Assembly (NCBI GenBank): GCA_030528605.1
Contig: JAUMYO010000014.1
Span: forward strand, 1 to 33,370
DNA length: 33,370 nt
Reading direction: 5' to 3'
DNA from: Peptostreptococcaceae bacterium
Lineage (GTDB): Bacteria > Bacillota > Clostridia > Peptostreptococcales > Filifactoraceae
Shown here: positions 17,185 through 26,203 of the stretch, in pieces
Numbering within the stretch: position 1 is the first letter of the stretch
Layout: the number at the start of each line of letters is the position of its first letter
Made by a program: the position numbers and the translations under genes
The notes under the pieces: generated by a model
Told to the model about the DNA's origin: nothing
The model's database searches: none
Seen by the model: only the letters and a program-made list of their open reading frames with translations

Positions 17185-17213
17185 ATTATACAATCTTTCT
17201 TTATTTTTTTCAA
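17185..17213 (-). promoter_or_regulatory. Sigma-A promoter of the ileS T-box transcript
   Basis: TTGAAA (-35, 17208-17213) and a perfect TATAAT (-10, 17185-17190) are spaced 17 bases apart. The -35 lies right after the ylmH stop codon. The predicted start is near 17178. Confidence 0.8.
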
Positions 17214-17216
17214 GCA

Positions 17217-17999
17217 TTAATTGGAATATTTTAGAACTTTGACCCTCAAACGCTTCTTTTTTGTCTCTGACGCAATTTCTTTGACACGATACTTTCCATA
17301 TCCGCGAATAGAGATCACGGAGTCCATAAGCAACTGTCTTGAATTATCTTTTGACTCCAGATAATTGAGCCTGACTCGCCCTTCCCGTATCAAATGCTGC
17401 GCCTTCTCCCTGGAAGTTCTTGAAAGTTCAGCAACGATCGCATCCAATCGCAAGGAGGCGACATTGATCAACATTTCTTCATATTTTACTTCATGCTTCG
17501 GGATCTCTGAAACCTCCTGAACTGAAACTTTACAGTTCTTGATCTTCGTGAGATCCGATCGTAAAAAGAGATCCAACGGTTTTAGAACGATCACATAAGC
17601 ATCTCCGCCTACAAAGAAAATATCTCCGATACTTTCACGATCGATCCCCAATCCAATAAGACTTCCTAGGCAATCTCGATGACCGATTTCAGCATCTTTA
17701 GAAGCAAATGATATTTTTACGATCGAGAGAACTTCTTCAACATCCTCATAAGACATATAGTCCGGGAAAAAATACATGATCCTGCGCTCCGCCTCTTCGA
17801 TCATTCCGGAAGAGCAAAAAGAAACACCGTTCGATTGTGATACTATCTGTGATACGAGCTCGATCTGATCCGGTGTCAAAAATTTTGTGTTCCTGACTGA
17901 ATGACTGTAGATCGACTGCTCACAAATGCCGAGCACTTTTTTTATGATCTGTTTTGTCTGGATATCCTTGATATGATTTGTCAGTTTGTCCTTATCCAT
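17217..17999 (-). CDS. ylmH: YlmH-type S4-domain RNA-binding protein
   Basis: This protein of about 260 residues belongs to the YlmH family found in the sepF-ylmG division cluster. YlmH homologues bind RNA through a C-terminal S4 domain, seen here from about residue 180: LRLDAIVAELSRTSREKAQHL in part, then IREGRVRLNYL. Reports link them to ribosome rescue and to division (family knowledge). An N-terminal region of about 170 residues includes GLGIDRESIGDIF, a conserved stretch of the family. The start is probably ATG at 17999; a TTG two codons earlier (18005) is an alternative and the ribosome site is weak. It ends just before the ileS promoter. No divIVA follows, unlike the usual order. Confidence 0.9.
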   Translation of the reverse strand: MDKDKLTNHIKDIQTKQIIKKVLGICEQSIYSHSVRNTKFLTPDQIELVSQIVSQSNGVSFCSSGMIEEAERRIMYFFPDYMSYEDVEEVLSIVKISFASKDAEIGHRDCLGSLIGLGIDRESIGDIFFVGGDAYVIVLKPLDLFLRSDLTKIKNCKVSVQEVSEIPKHEVKYEEMLINVASLRLDAIVAELSRTSREKAQHLIREGRVRLNYLESKDNSRQLLMDSVISIRGYGKYRVKEIASETKKKRLRVKVLKYSN

Positions 18000-18011
18000 T
18001 TTCAACTTCTT

Positions 18012-18269
18012 TTACACCAACAAGACGATGGCTCTTTTCACAGCATACAAGAGCAGACAGGCTACCATCGGTGTAAGATCCAGCCCACCGGAAATAAGCT
18101 TATTTGATGTCAAGCGATAGACCCTCGACAAGATCGGATCGGTAACTTTACCCAAAAAGTCATAGACGCCTTTTAATGTCTTATTATACGGCATCCATGT
18201 CAAAATGGACTGTGCAAAAATAGCCAGTAAAAGCAGATCGATCACTTTAAATATAATATAGATCAGCAC
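18012..18269 (-). CDS. yggT: YggT/YlmG family small membrane protein
   Basis: This 85-residue protein has two hydrophobic segments (about 3-22 and 60-84) joined by a polar loop with TDPILSRVYRL, the hallmark of YggT/YlmG proteins. It is an integral inner-membrane protein of unclear biochemical role, found with sepF and ylmH in the division cluster. The start is GTG at 18269, with AAGGATG upstream, 12 bases after the sepF stop. It is 12 bases upstream of ylmH, so the three genes form an operon. Confidence 0.9.
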   Translation of the reverse strand: MLIYIIFKVIDLLLLAIFAQSILTWMPYNKTLKGVYDFLGKVTDPILSRVYRLTSNKLISGGLDLTPMVACLLLYAVKRAIVLLV

Positions 18270-18281
18270 GGTCGATCATCC

Positions 18282-18743
18282 TTATTGCCACTTAAAGAAG
18301 CCTTTTGTCTCAAGCTCCTTCTTGATGTTGCCGTCGATATCTGTGTTGTCCGGAGCAAGCAATAAGATCCCGCTTGAGATCTTGCGCATCCTTCCGCCCA
18401 TCGCATAGATCGCTCCCTTTAGGAAGTTAAAGATCCTAAGCGCAGCTTCTTTGTCTTTCATTTCCCCCAGATTTACGATACACACCTTATTTTCCTTCAG
18501 ACTGTCGACAATGGCAGGCGCATCCTCATCATAGCTCGCCGGCTCAAATATCATCACTTTTATTTGGGCATTAGCCATCTCTCCCTGCCCCAGATTAACA
18601 ACTTTATTCGATGATTGATACTTCGGAAGCGGAGTAATATCAGAGTCTAAATCATACTCTTCTTGAGAATCATACTCCTCTTCATATTCATCGTCCGTAT
18701 TCTTAAATAAAGAGAAAAAGCTCTTCGTTCCTTTGTCTGACAT
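18282..18743 (-). CDS. sepF: Cell division protein SepF
   Basis: This 153-residue protein matches SepF, a cytoplasmic protein that binds the FtsZ C-terminus and anchors the Z-ring at the membrane. The N-terminus is short, followed by an acidic low-complexity linker (about 15-45) and the globular domain from about 65: ANAQIKVMIFEPASY, then NKVCIVNLGEM, RIFNFLKGAIYAMGG and ILLLAPDN. The start is ATG at 18743 with GGAGG about 8 bases upstream. A GTG five codons earlier overlaps that site and is rejected. It has its own promoter (18778-18806) and heads the sepF-yggT-ylmH operon. Confidence 0.95.
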   Translation of the reverse strand: MSDKGTKSFFSLFKNTDDEYEEEYDSQEEYDLDSDITPLPKYQSSNKVVNLGQGEMANAQIKVMIFEPASYDEDAPAIVDSLKENKVCIVNLGEMKDKEAALRIFNFLKGAIYAMGGRMRKISSGILLLAPDNTDIDGNIKKELETKGFFKWQ

Positions 18744-18777
18744 AAATATTACCTCCACTAAACCTAACTATTTTCTA

Positions 18778-18806
18778 ATTTTATCATAAGACTATGACAA
18801 GTTCAA
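18778..18806 (-). promoter_or_regulatory. Sigma-A promoter of sepF-yggT-ylmH
   Basis: TTGAAC (-35, 18801-18806) and TAAAAT (-10, 18778-18783) are spaced 17 bases apart. The predicted start is near 18771, about 28 bases before the sepF ATG. The remaining spacer back to yggS (to 18987) holds AT-rich stretches and a GAGAGCTCTC palindrome flanked by GGATC/GATCC but no recognisable gene. Confidence 0.6.
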
Positions 18807-18987
18807 TACTTTGGATATATATTCGCCGGCTTAAACGCCTTGTTTTCAAAAAAATTACAAAAAATCACAACTCTTCATTCCCGGATCGAGAGCTCTCAAA
18901 GGATCCTCTGTAGCACTTTTTTCCTACTTACATATCTTCTTCAGAGCAGATCATTCAAATGGAGACTCCCATATTCTTTTTATCCCG

Positions 18988-19686
18988 CTACCGAAGATCT
19001 GCCTCAGAAAATAAAGCCGATCCGATCCGTACCATTGTCGAGCCTTCTTCGATCGCGACCCGAAAATCATTCGACATCCCCATCGAAAGATGCTCAAAGC
19101 TTTGATCCACAAGTCCGCTCTCTTTTATTTCTTCAAAGATCCGGCGAAGATGGGCAAAATACTTCCGACTCCTTTCGGGGTCTTCATAATAAGGCGCCAT
19201 TCCCATCAAACCACAGATGACGATGTTGGGAAGATCCCTTTTGATCTCCGAGACCAAACGGAGTACATCAGCCTTATCTGCGCCTTGTTTTGATTCTTCC
19301 TCAGAAATTTTGACTTGGACCAAACAACGCTGCAACTTGTCAAACTTTTTCGCTTGACGGTCGATCTCCTTTGCAAGATCATATCGGTCGAGGGAGTGGA
19401 TCAACTCGACTTTATCAATGATATATTTCACTTTGTTGGTTTGCAGACTCCCGATCTGATGCCATTTCAATGTCGGAGATTTTGTCACTTCAGTGTATTT
19501 GCGCCGGATCTCCTGAACTCGGTTTTCCGCAATATGTTCTACGCCTAATCCGATCGCCCGATCGATGATCTTTGGACTTATCGTCTTGGTAACTGCAACC
19601 AGATCGACTTTTTGACCGAAGCGGCTGTTTTTCAAAGAATCCTCTATTTGAGATAAGATCTTTGTATAATTTTTTTCCAGATTCAT
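18988..19686 (-). CDS. yggS: YggS family PLP-binding homeostasis protein
   Basis: This 232-residue protein belongs to the YggS/PLPBP family of fold-type III PLP proteins, which control cellular pyridoxal phosphate balance and have no known catalytic reaction. The PLP lysine is Lys34 in LVAVTKT. Other marks are HIAENRVQE, KWHQIGSLQTNKVKY, IHSLDRYDLA and LSMGMSNDFRVAIEEGSTMVR (in part) at the C-terminus. The start is ATG at 19686, overlapping the HlyD-like stop as ATGA, so the two are translationally coupled. It precedes sepF, as in many Gram-positive bacteria, but sepF has its own promoter. Confidence 0.95.
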   Translation of the reverse strand: MNLEKNYTKILSQIEDSLKNSRFGQKVDLVAVTKTISPKIIDRAIGLGVEHIAENRVQEIRRKYTEVTKSPTLKWHQIGSLQTNKVKYIIDKVELIHSLDRYDLAKEIDRQAKKFDKLQRCLVQVKISEEESKQGADKADVLRLVSEIKRDLPNIVICGLMGMAPYYEDPERSRKYFAHLRRIFEEIKESGLVDQSFEHLSMGMSNDFRVAIEEGSTMVRIGSALFSEADLR

Positions 19687-20975
19687 CGTACTCTCTGCCC
19701 CTCCCTTACACCTTTCGGGTTTAAGATCACCTCATCATAAAGCTTTACCACATCCTTGGATCTCTGTTTGGTCGGATCATATTCAAGTCCGATCAGTTCA
19801 TCATTTTGTGCACTAAACTCTTTGATCGCTATAAACCGTGCCACTCCTGTTATATCCACTATAAAGACACCTTGTTTCTCGTTATACTCGATCAAGGCTT
19901 CTTTAGGTATCGATAGACCATTGCTTGATTGAAAGATGATCCTGGCGTCATATTTTCTCTTTGAATAATAGTTAAATTTATCATCCGTTATGCAAAAGTA
20001 TCCCAAAAATTTTCCGTCACTATCTTTATAAAAATCTTCAAGCGAAGCCTCAAAGCGTTTATCTTCGATCTCTATATAGATCGTCTTCCCTGAAGGGATA
20101 TTGTCAATATCCTCAGGAGTTACTTCACAGGCAAGATACCATTTGAAATTTTCCGATATGACCGCCACGGGTTCTCCCTTCTTCTTGGGGAGCGTATAAT
20201 CGATCCCGGGAGCGTTTTCGATCTTTTCTAATTTATTCACAGTAAGATTTTTGATATTCAAGATATTCATTTCTCCCTCGTAGCCGTCATAATATGACGA
20301 TACCAGACCTATCATACTCGAATATACCGTGGAGTTCTTGTTATTCTTTTCTCTTAACAATTTTTCCTTCTGAGCGATCAACTGCTCTTTTGAAGTCGTT
20401 TGTTCATTCAAAAAGAAATATTGCTTTTGATCATTCAATGTAACGATCTCTTTCTTTATCTTCTCTACATACTCGATCTCATCATTTTGGATCCTTCCTT
20501 GGATCGTTTTATATAAGTACTCTAAACGATTATTGATCTTGTTCAACTCATTATCCGGTGAAGCAGTCGGATCGTTGTTACTTAGAGATCGGATCCGATC
20601 ATCGATGAGGTCGATAAGATGATCGTGATTTTCCGTCGACTCTTGATTTTTAGATTTTGCAATCGGCAATCCTTTTTTTACACGCTCTCCCTCCGGATAT
20701 ATCAATTCATAATATCCTTCAGCCGGAGCTTCCAACACCTTATCGTTGCGGATCGCCACCATACTTTTTTCTTTAAAGCTCTCTACCAAAGCAAAGTCTA
20801 CCACAGTGGTTTGGATCCTTTGCATCTGTGAGCTTCGGATCAAATAATCGATATAATACAATGAGCCGACCAAAATAAAAAAGGCGAATAGGATATGATC
20901 CCACTTATAGCGCGAAAACCGGCTCCTGTTCTTTTTTTTGATCTTTCGATCCGTTTTTCTTGTCTTTTCTTGCAT
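19683..20975 (-). CDS. HlyD-like membrane-fusion family protein, solitary
   Basis: This 430-residue protein has a basic N-terminal tail, one membrane segment (about 27-45), and an extracytoplasmic region. That region starts with a lipoyl/barrel-sandwich half-motif (EAPAEGYYELIYPEGERVKKG), then a charged coiled-coil stretch (about 120-220), and returns to beta-rich segments. This is the layout of HlyD/membrane-fusion proteins that connect transporters across the envelope. No ABC or RND partner is encoded next to it, so its transport role is unproven. Related clostridia carry a comparable protein beside yggS. The ATG at 20975 is 10 bases after gpsA. It overlaps yggS by four bases. Confidence 0.7.
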   Translation of the reverse strand: MQEKTRKTDRKIKKKNRSRFSRYKWDHILFAFFILVGSLYYIDYLIRSSQMQRIQTTVVDFALVESFKEKSMVAIRNDKVLEAPAEGYYELIYPEGERVKKGLPIAKSKNQESTENHDHLIDLIDDRIRSLSNNDPTASPDNELNKINNRLEYLYKTIQGRIQNDEIEYVEKIKKEIVTLNDQKQYFFLNEQTTSKEQLIAQKEKLLREKNNKNSTVYSSMIGLVSSYYDGYEGEMNILNIKNLTVNKLEKIENAPGIDYTLPKKKGEPVAVISENFKWYLACEVTPEDIDNIPSGKTIYIEIEDKRFEASLEDFYKDSDGKFLGYFCITDDKFNYYSKRKYDARIIFQSSNGLSIPKEALIEYNEKQGVFIVDITGVARFIAIKEFSAQNDELIGLEYDPTKQRSKDVVKLYDEVILNPKGVREGQRVR

Positions 20976-20985
20976 ACTATCTTCC

Positions 20986-21999
20986 TTAATGCAGATCTAA
21001 TATATCTTCATTTTCATGCTTTGTCCTTCTGGTCATCAGCTCTCGGATCGCTTCCTTCGGATCCTTCTCTTGATAGATCACCTCAAACATTTTTTGAACG
21101 ATCGGCATTTCGATCTCCATTTTTTTTGAAAGATGAAATGCGATCTGTGTAGAGGTTATGCCCTCAACGACCATATGGATATCATTGTGTATCTCTTCTA
21201 ATTTTTTCCCTTGACCGATAAGGATCCCGGCTCTCCTATTCCTGGAGTGAACAGAAGTACAGGTAACGATCAGGTCCCCCATTCCCGTCAATCCGAAAAA
21301 AGTAGCTTCCTCTGCCCCGAGCGCAACCCCTAGCCGAACGATCTCCGTCATACCTCTGGTCATCATTGCCGCTTTGGTATTATCTCCAAAACCGAGTCCG
21401 TCGATTATCCCTATCCCCAGCGCAATGATATTTTTCAGCGCGCCACCCAGCTCTACTCCGATCACATCCCGGTTCGTGTAAACACGCATAAACTCATTTG
21501 AAAGAATGCTCTGAATACATTCCATCGATATCAAATCATCGGAAGAAGCTACCAATGTCGTTGGAACGGAAAGAGCAACTTCTTCCGCATGGGAAGGCCC
21601 GGAAAGGACCACAAAAGGATTCTTCGGTAGGATCTCTTTGCAGATCTCAGATGCTCTTTTGTTAGTTTCTTTCTCAAGCCCTTTTGATACATTAACTATG
21701 ATCGTCCTTTCCGAGATCTGCGATTTGATTTTTTCAAGTATTGAACGGTTCGCCTGTGAGCTGACTGCCAATAATAATACATCCGACCCCTTCACCGCCT
21801 CAAAAATATCATCCGTATAATGTATATTCTCCGGAAGCATCACATGCTCAAGATACTTAGAATTGATCCTTGACAACTTCATCCGGTCGATCTGTTTTTT
21901 ATCACGACCCCAAAGGATCACATCATTTCCATTTAGCGCAAAGGTTCTCGCTAAAGCAGTGCCCCAACTTCCCGAACCTAAAACAGCAACTCTACTCAT
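20986..21999 (-). CDS. gpsA: NAD(P)-dependent glycerol-3-phosphate dehydrogenase
   Basis: This 337-residue cytoplasmic enzyme reduces dihydroxyacetone phosphate to sn-glycerol-3-phosphate, the backbone for phospholipids. The Rossmann signature is GSGSWGTALA (8-17). Later marks are VLSGPSHAEEVA, ELGGALKN with the catalytic lysine, GFGDNTKAAMMTRG and GLTGMGDL. The ATG at 21999 follows GAGGTG. It lies 12 bases after plsY, which uses its product, and 10 bases before the HlyD-like gene. In spore-forming relatives spoIVA usually follows gpsA, and it does not here. Confidence 0.97.
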   Translation of the reverse strand: MSRVAVLGSGSWGTALARTFALNGNDVILWGRDKKQIDRMKLSRINSKYLEHVMLPENIHYTDDIFEAVKGSDVLLLAVSSQANRSILEKIKSQISERTIIVNVSKGLEKETNKRASEICKEILPKNPFVVLSGPSHAEEVALSVPTTLVASSDDLISMECIQSILSNEFMRVYTNRDVIGVELGGALKNIIALGIGIIDGLGFGDNTKAAMMTRGMTEIVRLGVALGAEEATFFGLTGMGDLIVTCTSVHSRNRRAGILIGQGKKLEEIHNDIHMVVEGITSTQIAFHLSKKMEIEMPIVQKMFEVIYQEKDPKEAIRELMTRRTKHENEDILDLH

Positions 22000-22011
22000 A
22001 ATTTCACCTCT

Positions 22012-22605
22012 CTATCGCGTGATCTTGCTCTCTGTTTTATCTAATAATTTCTTAATGTTATTTCGATGCGCAATGATGATAATGATAGCAAAAACAAAAC
22101 TGAGTGCTACGATCTTCGGATCCTTTCCCGTCGCAAGGTTTAGTATCGGAAACACACAAGTCCCCAACATCGATCCCAAAGAAACATATTTGGTCCTCCA
22201 AACGATAAGTCCGAAAAAGGCAATACTGATCAAAGCGTAGATCGGATCCAGCACCATCGCCGCCCCAAAGGAAGTAGCTACTCCTTTCCCGCCTTTGAAG
22301 TTCAAAAAGGCCGGGAATACATGCCCTAACACCACTGACACTCCGCAAAGATAAGCAATTTCAGCTCCTCCGTAAAATGACCCGATCAAAACGGGGATCA
22401 TTCCTTTCACCATGTCCAACACAAACACGATCAAGCCGAATTTGCTTCCCATGACCCTCTTCACATTGGTAGCTCCTGCATTTCCCGATCCGAGAGAGCG
22501 GATATCCGATTTTAGCACCAGCTTGCTTAAGATGATCGCCGGAGAGATATTTCCGAAACAATATGAAAAAATCAAAATGCTGATAATCATTTTATAATTA
22601 TACAT
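22012..22605 (-). CDS. plsY: Glycerol-3-phosphate acyltransferase PlsY
   Basis: This 197-residue inner-membrane protein transfers an acyl group from acyl-phosphate to glycerol-3-phosphate, making lysophosphatidate. It has about five membrane segments and the conserved cytoplasmic motifs: SLGSGNAGATNV (motif 1), HVFPAFLNFKGGKGVATSFG (motif 2), and a third motif near LGTCVFPIL. The ATG at 22605 is used here; ATG at 22590 is a possible alternative start. It lies between der (23-base gap) and gpsA (12-base gap), the common clostridial order. Confidence 0.95.
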   Translation of the reverse strand: MYNYKMIISILIFSYCFGNISPAIILSKLVLKSDIRSLGSGNAGATNVKRVMGSKFGLIVFVLDMVKGMIPVLIGSFYGGAEIAYLCGVSVVLGHVFPAFLNFKGGKGVATSFGAAMVLDPIYALISIAFFGLIVWRTKYVSLGSMLGTCVFPILNLATGKDPKIVALSFVFAIIIIIAHRNNIKKLLDKTESKITR

Positions 22606-22628
22606 AGGTCTATCGCCATCCTTATATG

Positions 22629-23948
22629 TTATTTCCTTTCACCCTTCTCTCGGTTTTTGAAGAGTATCGGTGTCCCGTCGAAACCGAAATTCTCTCGAAT
22701 ACGATTTTCCAAATAACGTTGATAAGAGAAGTGAAAAAGCTCCAAATTATTGACAAACACAGCAAAAGTAGGCGGTCTGACTCCGACCTGCGTAGCATAA
22801 TAGATCTTAAGGCGCTTGCCTTTGTCCGATGGCGGTTGGTTCAAAAGTACCGCTTCTCCGATCACATCGTTGAGCACCCCGGTCGAGACTCTCTTAGAAG
22901 CCTGTTCGACAACATAGTTCACTTTTTCAATGATCTGTCCGAATCGCTGCCCGGTCATCGCCGAAATAAATATGATCGGTGCATATAACATAAAAGGGAG
23001 TTCCGTACGGATCATCTTGATATAATGATCCATCGTCTTGTCATCTTTTTCGATCAGATCCCATTTATTGACGACGATGATCGTACATTTTCCCTCATCA
23101 TGAGCCATGCCGGCTATTTTGCTGTCCTGTTCACTGATGCCCTGATCCGCATCAAGGACCAACAATACGACATCCGATCGTTCGATCGCCGCATAGGATC
23201 GAATGACAGAATATTTTTCAATATTTTCTTCCACTTTATTCTTCCGTCGGATCCCTGCCGTGTCGATAAAGAGATACTTTTGACCTGCGATCTCCTTATA
23301 AGTGTCGATCGCATCCCTCGTCGTTCCTGCGATCGGGCTCACGATGACTCGCTCTTCACCCAGAATTTTATTCAATATCGAAGATTTTCCTGCATTCGGT
23401 TTTCCAACGATCGCCACCTTGATCAGATCTTCCTCCGATCCCAGCTCTGCATCCGCCGGAAATTGCTCGATCACCTCATCCAAAAGATCTCCAAAACCCA
23501 AACCGTTTACTCCCGATACCGGGAAAGGCTCACCCATTCCCAGCTCGTATAGATCATAAAAATCTGCCGGAAGGTCTCGATTGTCCACTTTGTTAGCGAC
23601 TAAGATCACCGGCTTACTTGTTTTCCTAAGCATTACGGCAATATCATGATCCTGTGGTGTTACGCCTACTTTCGCATCGACGACAAAGAGGATGACATTC
23701 GCCATCTCCATGGCAAGTTCAGCCTGCTGACGCATCTTACTAAAGATCATCTCCTCATTGTTCGGCTCGATCCCTCCTGTGTCAACAAGAGTAAAATACT
23801 TGTTCAGCCATTCAGCTTCTGCTAAGATTCGATCTCTTGTCACGCCCGGCGTGTCTTCCACGATCGAGATCCTCTTTCCTACTAACTTATTAAAAATTGT
23901 TGATTTGCCGACATTCGGCCTGCCAACGATCGCCACGATTGGTTTCAT
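22629..23948 (-). CDS. der: Ribosome-associated GTPase Der (EngA)
   Basis: This 439-residue protein has two tandem GTPase domains and a C-terminal KH-like domain. It is an essential factor in 50S subunit assembly. The first domain has GRPNVGKS (9-16), DTGG and NKVD (119-122). The second has GKPNAGKS (182-189), DTAG and NKWD. The ATG at 23948 follows AGGAG. It heads the der-plsY-gpsA operon and has an extended -10 promoter about 90 bases upstream. Confidence 0.98.
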   Translation of the reverse strand: MKPIVAIVGRPNVGKSTIFNKLVGKRISIVEDTPGVTRDRILAEAEWLNKYFTLVDTGGIEPNNEEMIFSKMRQQAELAMEMANVILFVVDAKVGVTPQDHDIAVMLRKTSKPVILVANKVDNRDLPADFYDLYELGMGEPFPVSGVNGLGFGDLLDEVIEQFPADAELGSEEDLIKVAIVGKPNAGKSSILNKILGEERVIVSPIAGTTRDAIDTYKEIAGQKYLFIDTAGIRRKNKVEENIEKYSVIRSYAAIERSDVVLLVLDADQGISEQDSKIAGMAHDEGKCTIIVVNKWDLIEKDDKTMDHYIKMIRTELPFMLYAPIIFISAMTGQRFGQIIEKVNYVVEQASKRVSTGVLNDVIGEAVLLNQPPSDKGKRLKIYYATQVGVRPPTFAVFVNNLELFHFSYQRYLENRIRENFGFDGTPILFKNREKGERK

Positions 23949-24037
23949 TCCTGCTCCTACTCCATCTAAAATAAGATCCGTCTATTCGTTCTTAAAACAA
24001 GAGGTCCATTTTACATACTTACTGATCTCGTATTGTT

Positions 24038-24046
24038 ATTGTAACA
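24038..24046 (-). promoter_or_regulatory. Extended -10 promoter element upstream of der
   Basis: TGTTACAAT on the minus strand fits an extended -10 (TGn plus TACAAT, 5 of 6). The candidate -35 at 17 bases (TTTAAT) is weak and falls inside the rarA 3' end. It is the best promoter for der-plsY-gpsA and following genes. Confidence 0.45.
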
Positions 24047-24061
24047 TAGATAACTGTCCAA

Positions 24062-25315
24062 TTAAACTTTAATTTTTTTGAAATACTCTACGATCGCATT
24101 TTCATACTTGTTCTCTTTCGGGATATAGTATCGCTTCCCTTTTATCGCTTCAGGCATATAGTTTTGTATCACATAAGCATTGGGATAGTCGTGAGGATAT
24201 AAATATCCTTCCCCTTTACCCAAGGTTTTCTGTTCTGCCGACCCCGAAGCATTGAGAATATTTTTGGGTATATCGGTAATATTCTTTTCTTCAAGATCGC
24301 GCATCGCATCGCCTATCGCAACATAAGCCGAGTTTGATTTTGGCGCGGTCGCAAGAAGTATCGTAGCTTGAGCCAGCGGGATCCTCGCTTCAGGAAAACC
24401 AAGCATATATGCCGCATCAACACAGGACTTGACGATAGTTATCGCATTTGGAAAAGCCATCCCGATATCTTCACATGCAATGACCAATAGCCTCCTACCG
24501 ATCGATTCCAGATCCTCTGCATAACATAAACGCGCCAAATAATGCACCGCCGCATCCGGATCGGATCCACGGATCGATTTTTGGAAGGCACTCAACAGAT
24601 CATAATGACTCGTAGACATCCGATCATATTCGATCGCTTTGGAATTGATCATGTTCCGCACGATTTCTTTATCAACGATGATCTCCTCTTCCAAACCCGA
24701 AAGCTCTATGATCAACCCTAACACAGAAAGGCTTTTTCTGTAGTCGCCATTTGATGAGGTCACGATCATACGAAGCGCATCCTCATCAAAACGTATCTTT
24801 TTTTTCTGATACGATGAGATCGTATTTTTGAGACCTTCCAAAATGTCATCGTCAGAAAGAGATCGAAATTCGATGATCTGAGTCCGGCTCAATAGGGATC
24901 TATAAATATGGAAATAAGGATTTTCTGTCGTGTTCGCGATCAGAATGATCCTTCCTTTTTCTATATATTCCAACAAAAGTTGCTGCTGTTTTTTATTAAA
25001 ATTATGGATCTCATCGATCAGGATCACGAATGTTTCTTCACTCAAAAGACCGGATCGCGTTTCAATGATATCACGAATGTCCTGCGTCTTGGCATAAGTT
25101 GCATTCAGTTTGTAAGACATCATCTCGGCATTATCGATCATAATGTTTGCCAAGGTGGTTTTTCCCGTACCCGGAGGACCGTAAAATATAAGATTTGTCA
25201 GTTTTTTTTGATCGTATAACCGATCGATCAATCTCCCCGTACCCAAGATATGATGTTGACCCACCATATCCTTTAACTTCTTCGGGCGTACCTCTTCATA
25301 AAATGGTTGTTTCAT
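24062..25315 (-). CDS. rarA: Replication-associated recombination AAA ATPase RarA
   Basis: This 417-residue protein is RarA (MgsA), a clamp-loader-like AAA+ ATPase that acts at stalled replication forks. Walker A is GPPGTGKT (46-53) and Walker B is VILIDEIHNF (about 102-111). ENPYF, LLSRTQI and the C-terminal SDPDAAVHYLARL and ACEDIGMAFPNA blocks are typical. The length is normal. The ATG at 25315 has a short GGAG site that lies only a few bases beyond the codY terminator. It therefore has almost no room for its own promoter. Confidence 0.96.
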   Translation of the reverse strand: MKQPFYEEVRPKKLKDMVGQHHILGTGRLIDRLYDQKKLTNLIFYGPPGTGKTTLANIMIDNAEMMSYKLNATYAKTQDIRDIIETRSGLLSEETFVILIDEIHNFNKKQQQLLLEYIEKGRIILIANTTENPYFHIYRSLLSRTQIIEFRSLSDDDILEGLKNTISSYQKKKIRFDEDALRMIVTSSNGDYRKSLSVLGLIIELSGLEEEIIVDKEIVRNMINSKAIEYDRMSTSHYDLLSAFQKSIRGSDPDAAVHYLARLCYAEDLESIGRRLLVIACEDIGMAFPNAITIVKSCVDAAYMLGFPEARIPLAQATILLATAPKSNSAYVAIGDAMRDLEEKNITDIPKNILNASGSAEQKTLGKGEGYLYPHDYPNAYVIQNYMPEAIKGKRYYIPKENKYENAIVEYFKKIKV

Positions 25316-25326
25316 CTACTCCACTC

Positions 25327-25353
25327 AAAAAAAGCCCGGGAGCATCCCGGGCT
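25327..25353 (-). terminator. Intrinsic terminator of codY
   Basis: AGCCCGGGA and TCCCGGGCT form a 9-bp GC-rich stem with a 3-base loop, followed by seven Ts. It sits 5 bases after the codY stop and directly before the rarA ribosome site. Confidence 0.95.
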
Positions 25354-25357
25354 GTAA

Positions 25358-26140
25358 TTATCTTCTTGTGATCTTATCAAGCTCTTCCAACAATTTATCA
25401 TTCAATATTCTGATATGTGTCCCTTTCATTCCAAGAGATCTTGAATCTATTACGCCGGCACTCTCAAATTTCCTAAGTGCATTTACTATGACCGATCTGG
25501 TGATGCCCGCTCGATCCGCGATCTTACTGGCTACGAGTAATCCTTCATTTCCTCCGAGCTCTTTGAAAATATGATCTACCGCTTCAAGTTCAGAATAAGA
25601 TAGCGTTCCGATCGCCATCTGCACTACAGCGACCTTGCGAAGCTCTTCTTCCATTTCTTCACTCTTCGATCGAAGGATCTCAAGACCTACTACCGTTGCA
25701 GCATACTCCGCAAGCACAAGATCTCCATCATCAAATTCTTTTTCATACCTCGAAAGCAGCATAGTTCCAAGTCTTTGAGCATTTCCTATGATCGGAACGA
25801 TCGTGACCAGTTTATTATAACTCGCGATCTCTCCTTTAAGGACATCCAGTAATTTTTCTCTGGTCAGATTTGAAACTGTCTCAGTGATCTTGTTGATCGC
25901 CTCTACATGATCATTCGGGAACTTTTGCATTCCAGTCTCATCATCTATGATAATAGAGCTGTCCGCTTCATGTGTAAACGACGCACCTAAAACTTTTCCT
26001 TTTGAACTTATTATATACACATTGGAGCCCATCACCTCATTCAGGCTCTTAGTAAGTTCCGGAAAGGATACAGGACTGACCCCTGAATTCTGAAGGATCT
26101 TATTGATCTTTCTCGTTTTTTCTAGTAATTGACTTGACAT
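25358..26140 (-). CDS. codY: Global transcriptional regulator CodY
   Basis: This 260-residue protein is CodY, the GTP- and branched-chain amino-acid-sensing repressor of stationary-phase genes in low-GC Gram-positive bacteria. The N-terminal GAF-like sensor region runs from about 1 to 155. The C-terminal winged helix carries the diagnostic [19 protein letters not shown] and [20 protein letters not shown] segments. The ATG at 26140 follows AAGGATG. It has a promoter at 26204-26232 and a strong terminator. It lies downstream of topA, as in clostridia, and could regulate the upstream operon (see the candidate site at 31286-31300). Confidence 0.98.
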   Translation of the reverse strand: MSSQLLEKTRKINKILQNSGVSPVSFPELTKSLNEVMGSNVYIISSKGKVLGASFTHEADSSIIIDDETGMQKFPNDHVEAINKITETVSNLTREKLLDVLKGEIASYNKLVTIVPIIGNAQRLGTMLLSRYEKEFDDGDLVLAEYAATVVGLEILRSKSEEMEEELRKVAVVQMAIGTLSYSELEAVDHIFKELGGNEGLLVASKIADRAGITRSVIVNALRKFESAGVIDSRSLGMKGTHIRILNDKLLEELDKITRR

Positions 26141-26203
26141 TCATTCACATCCTTATACTTAAAAATATTTTCTTCTTGCGATTTTTCTAAATCTTCTACC
26201 ACC

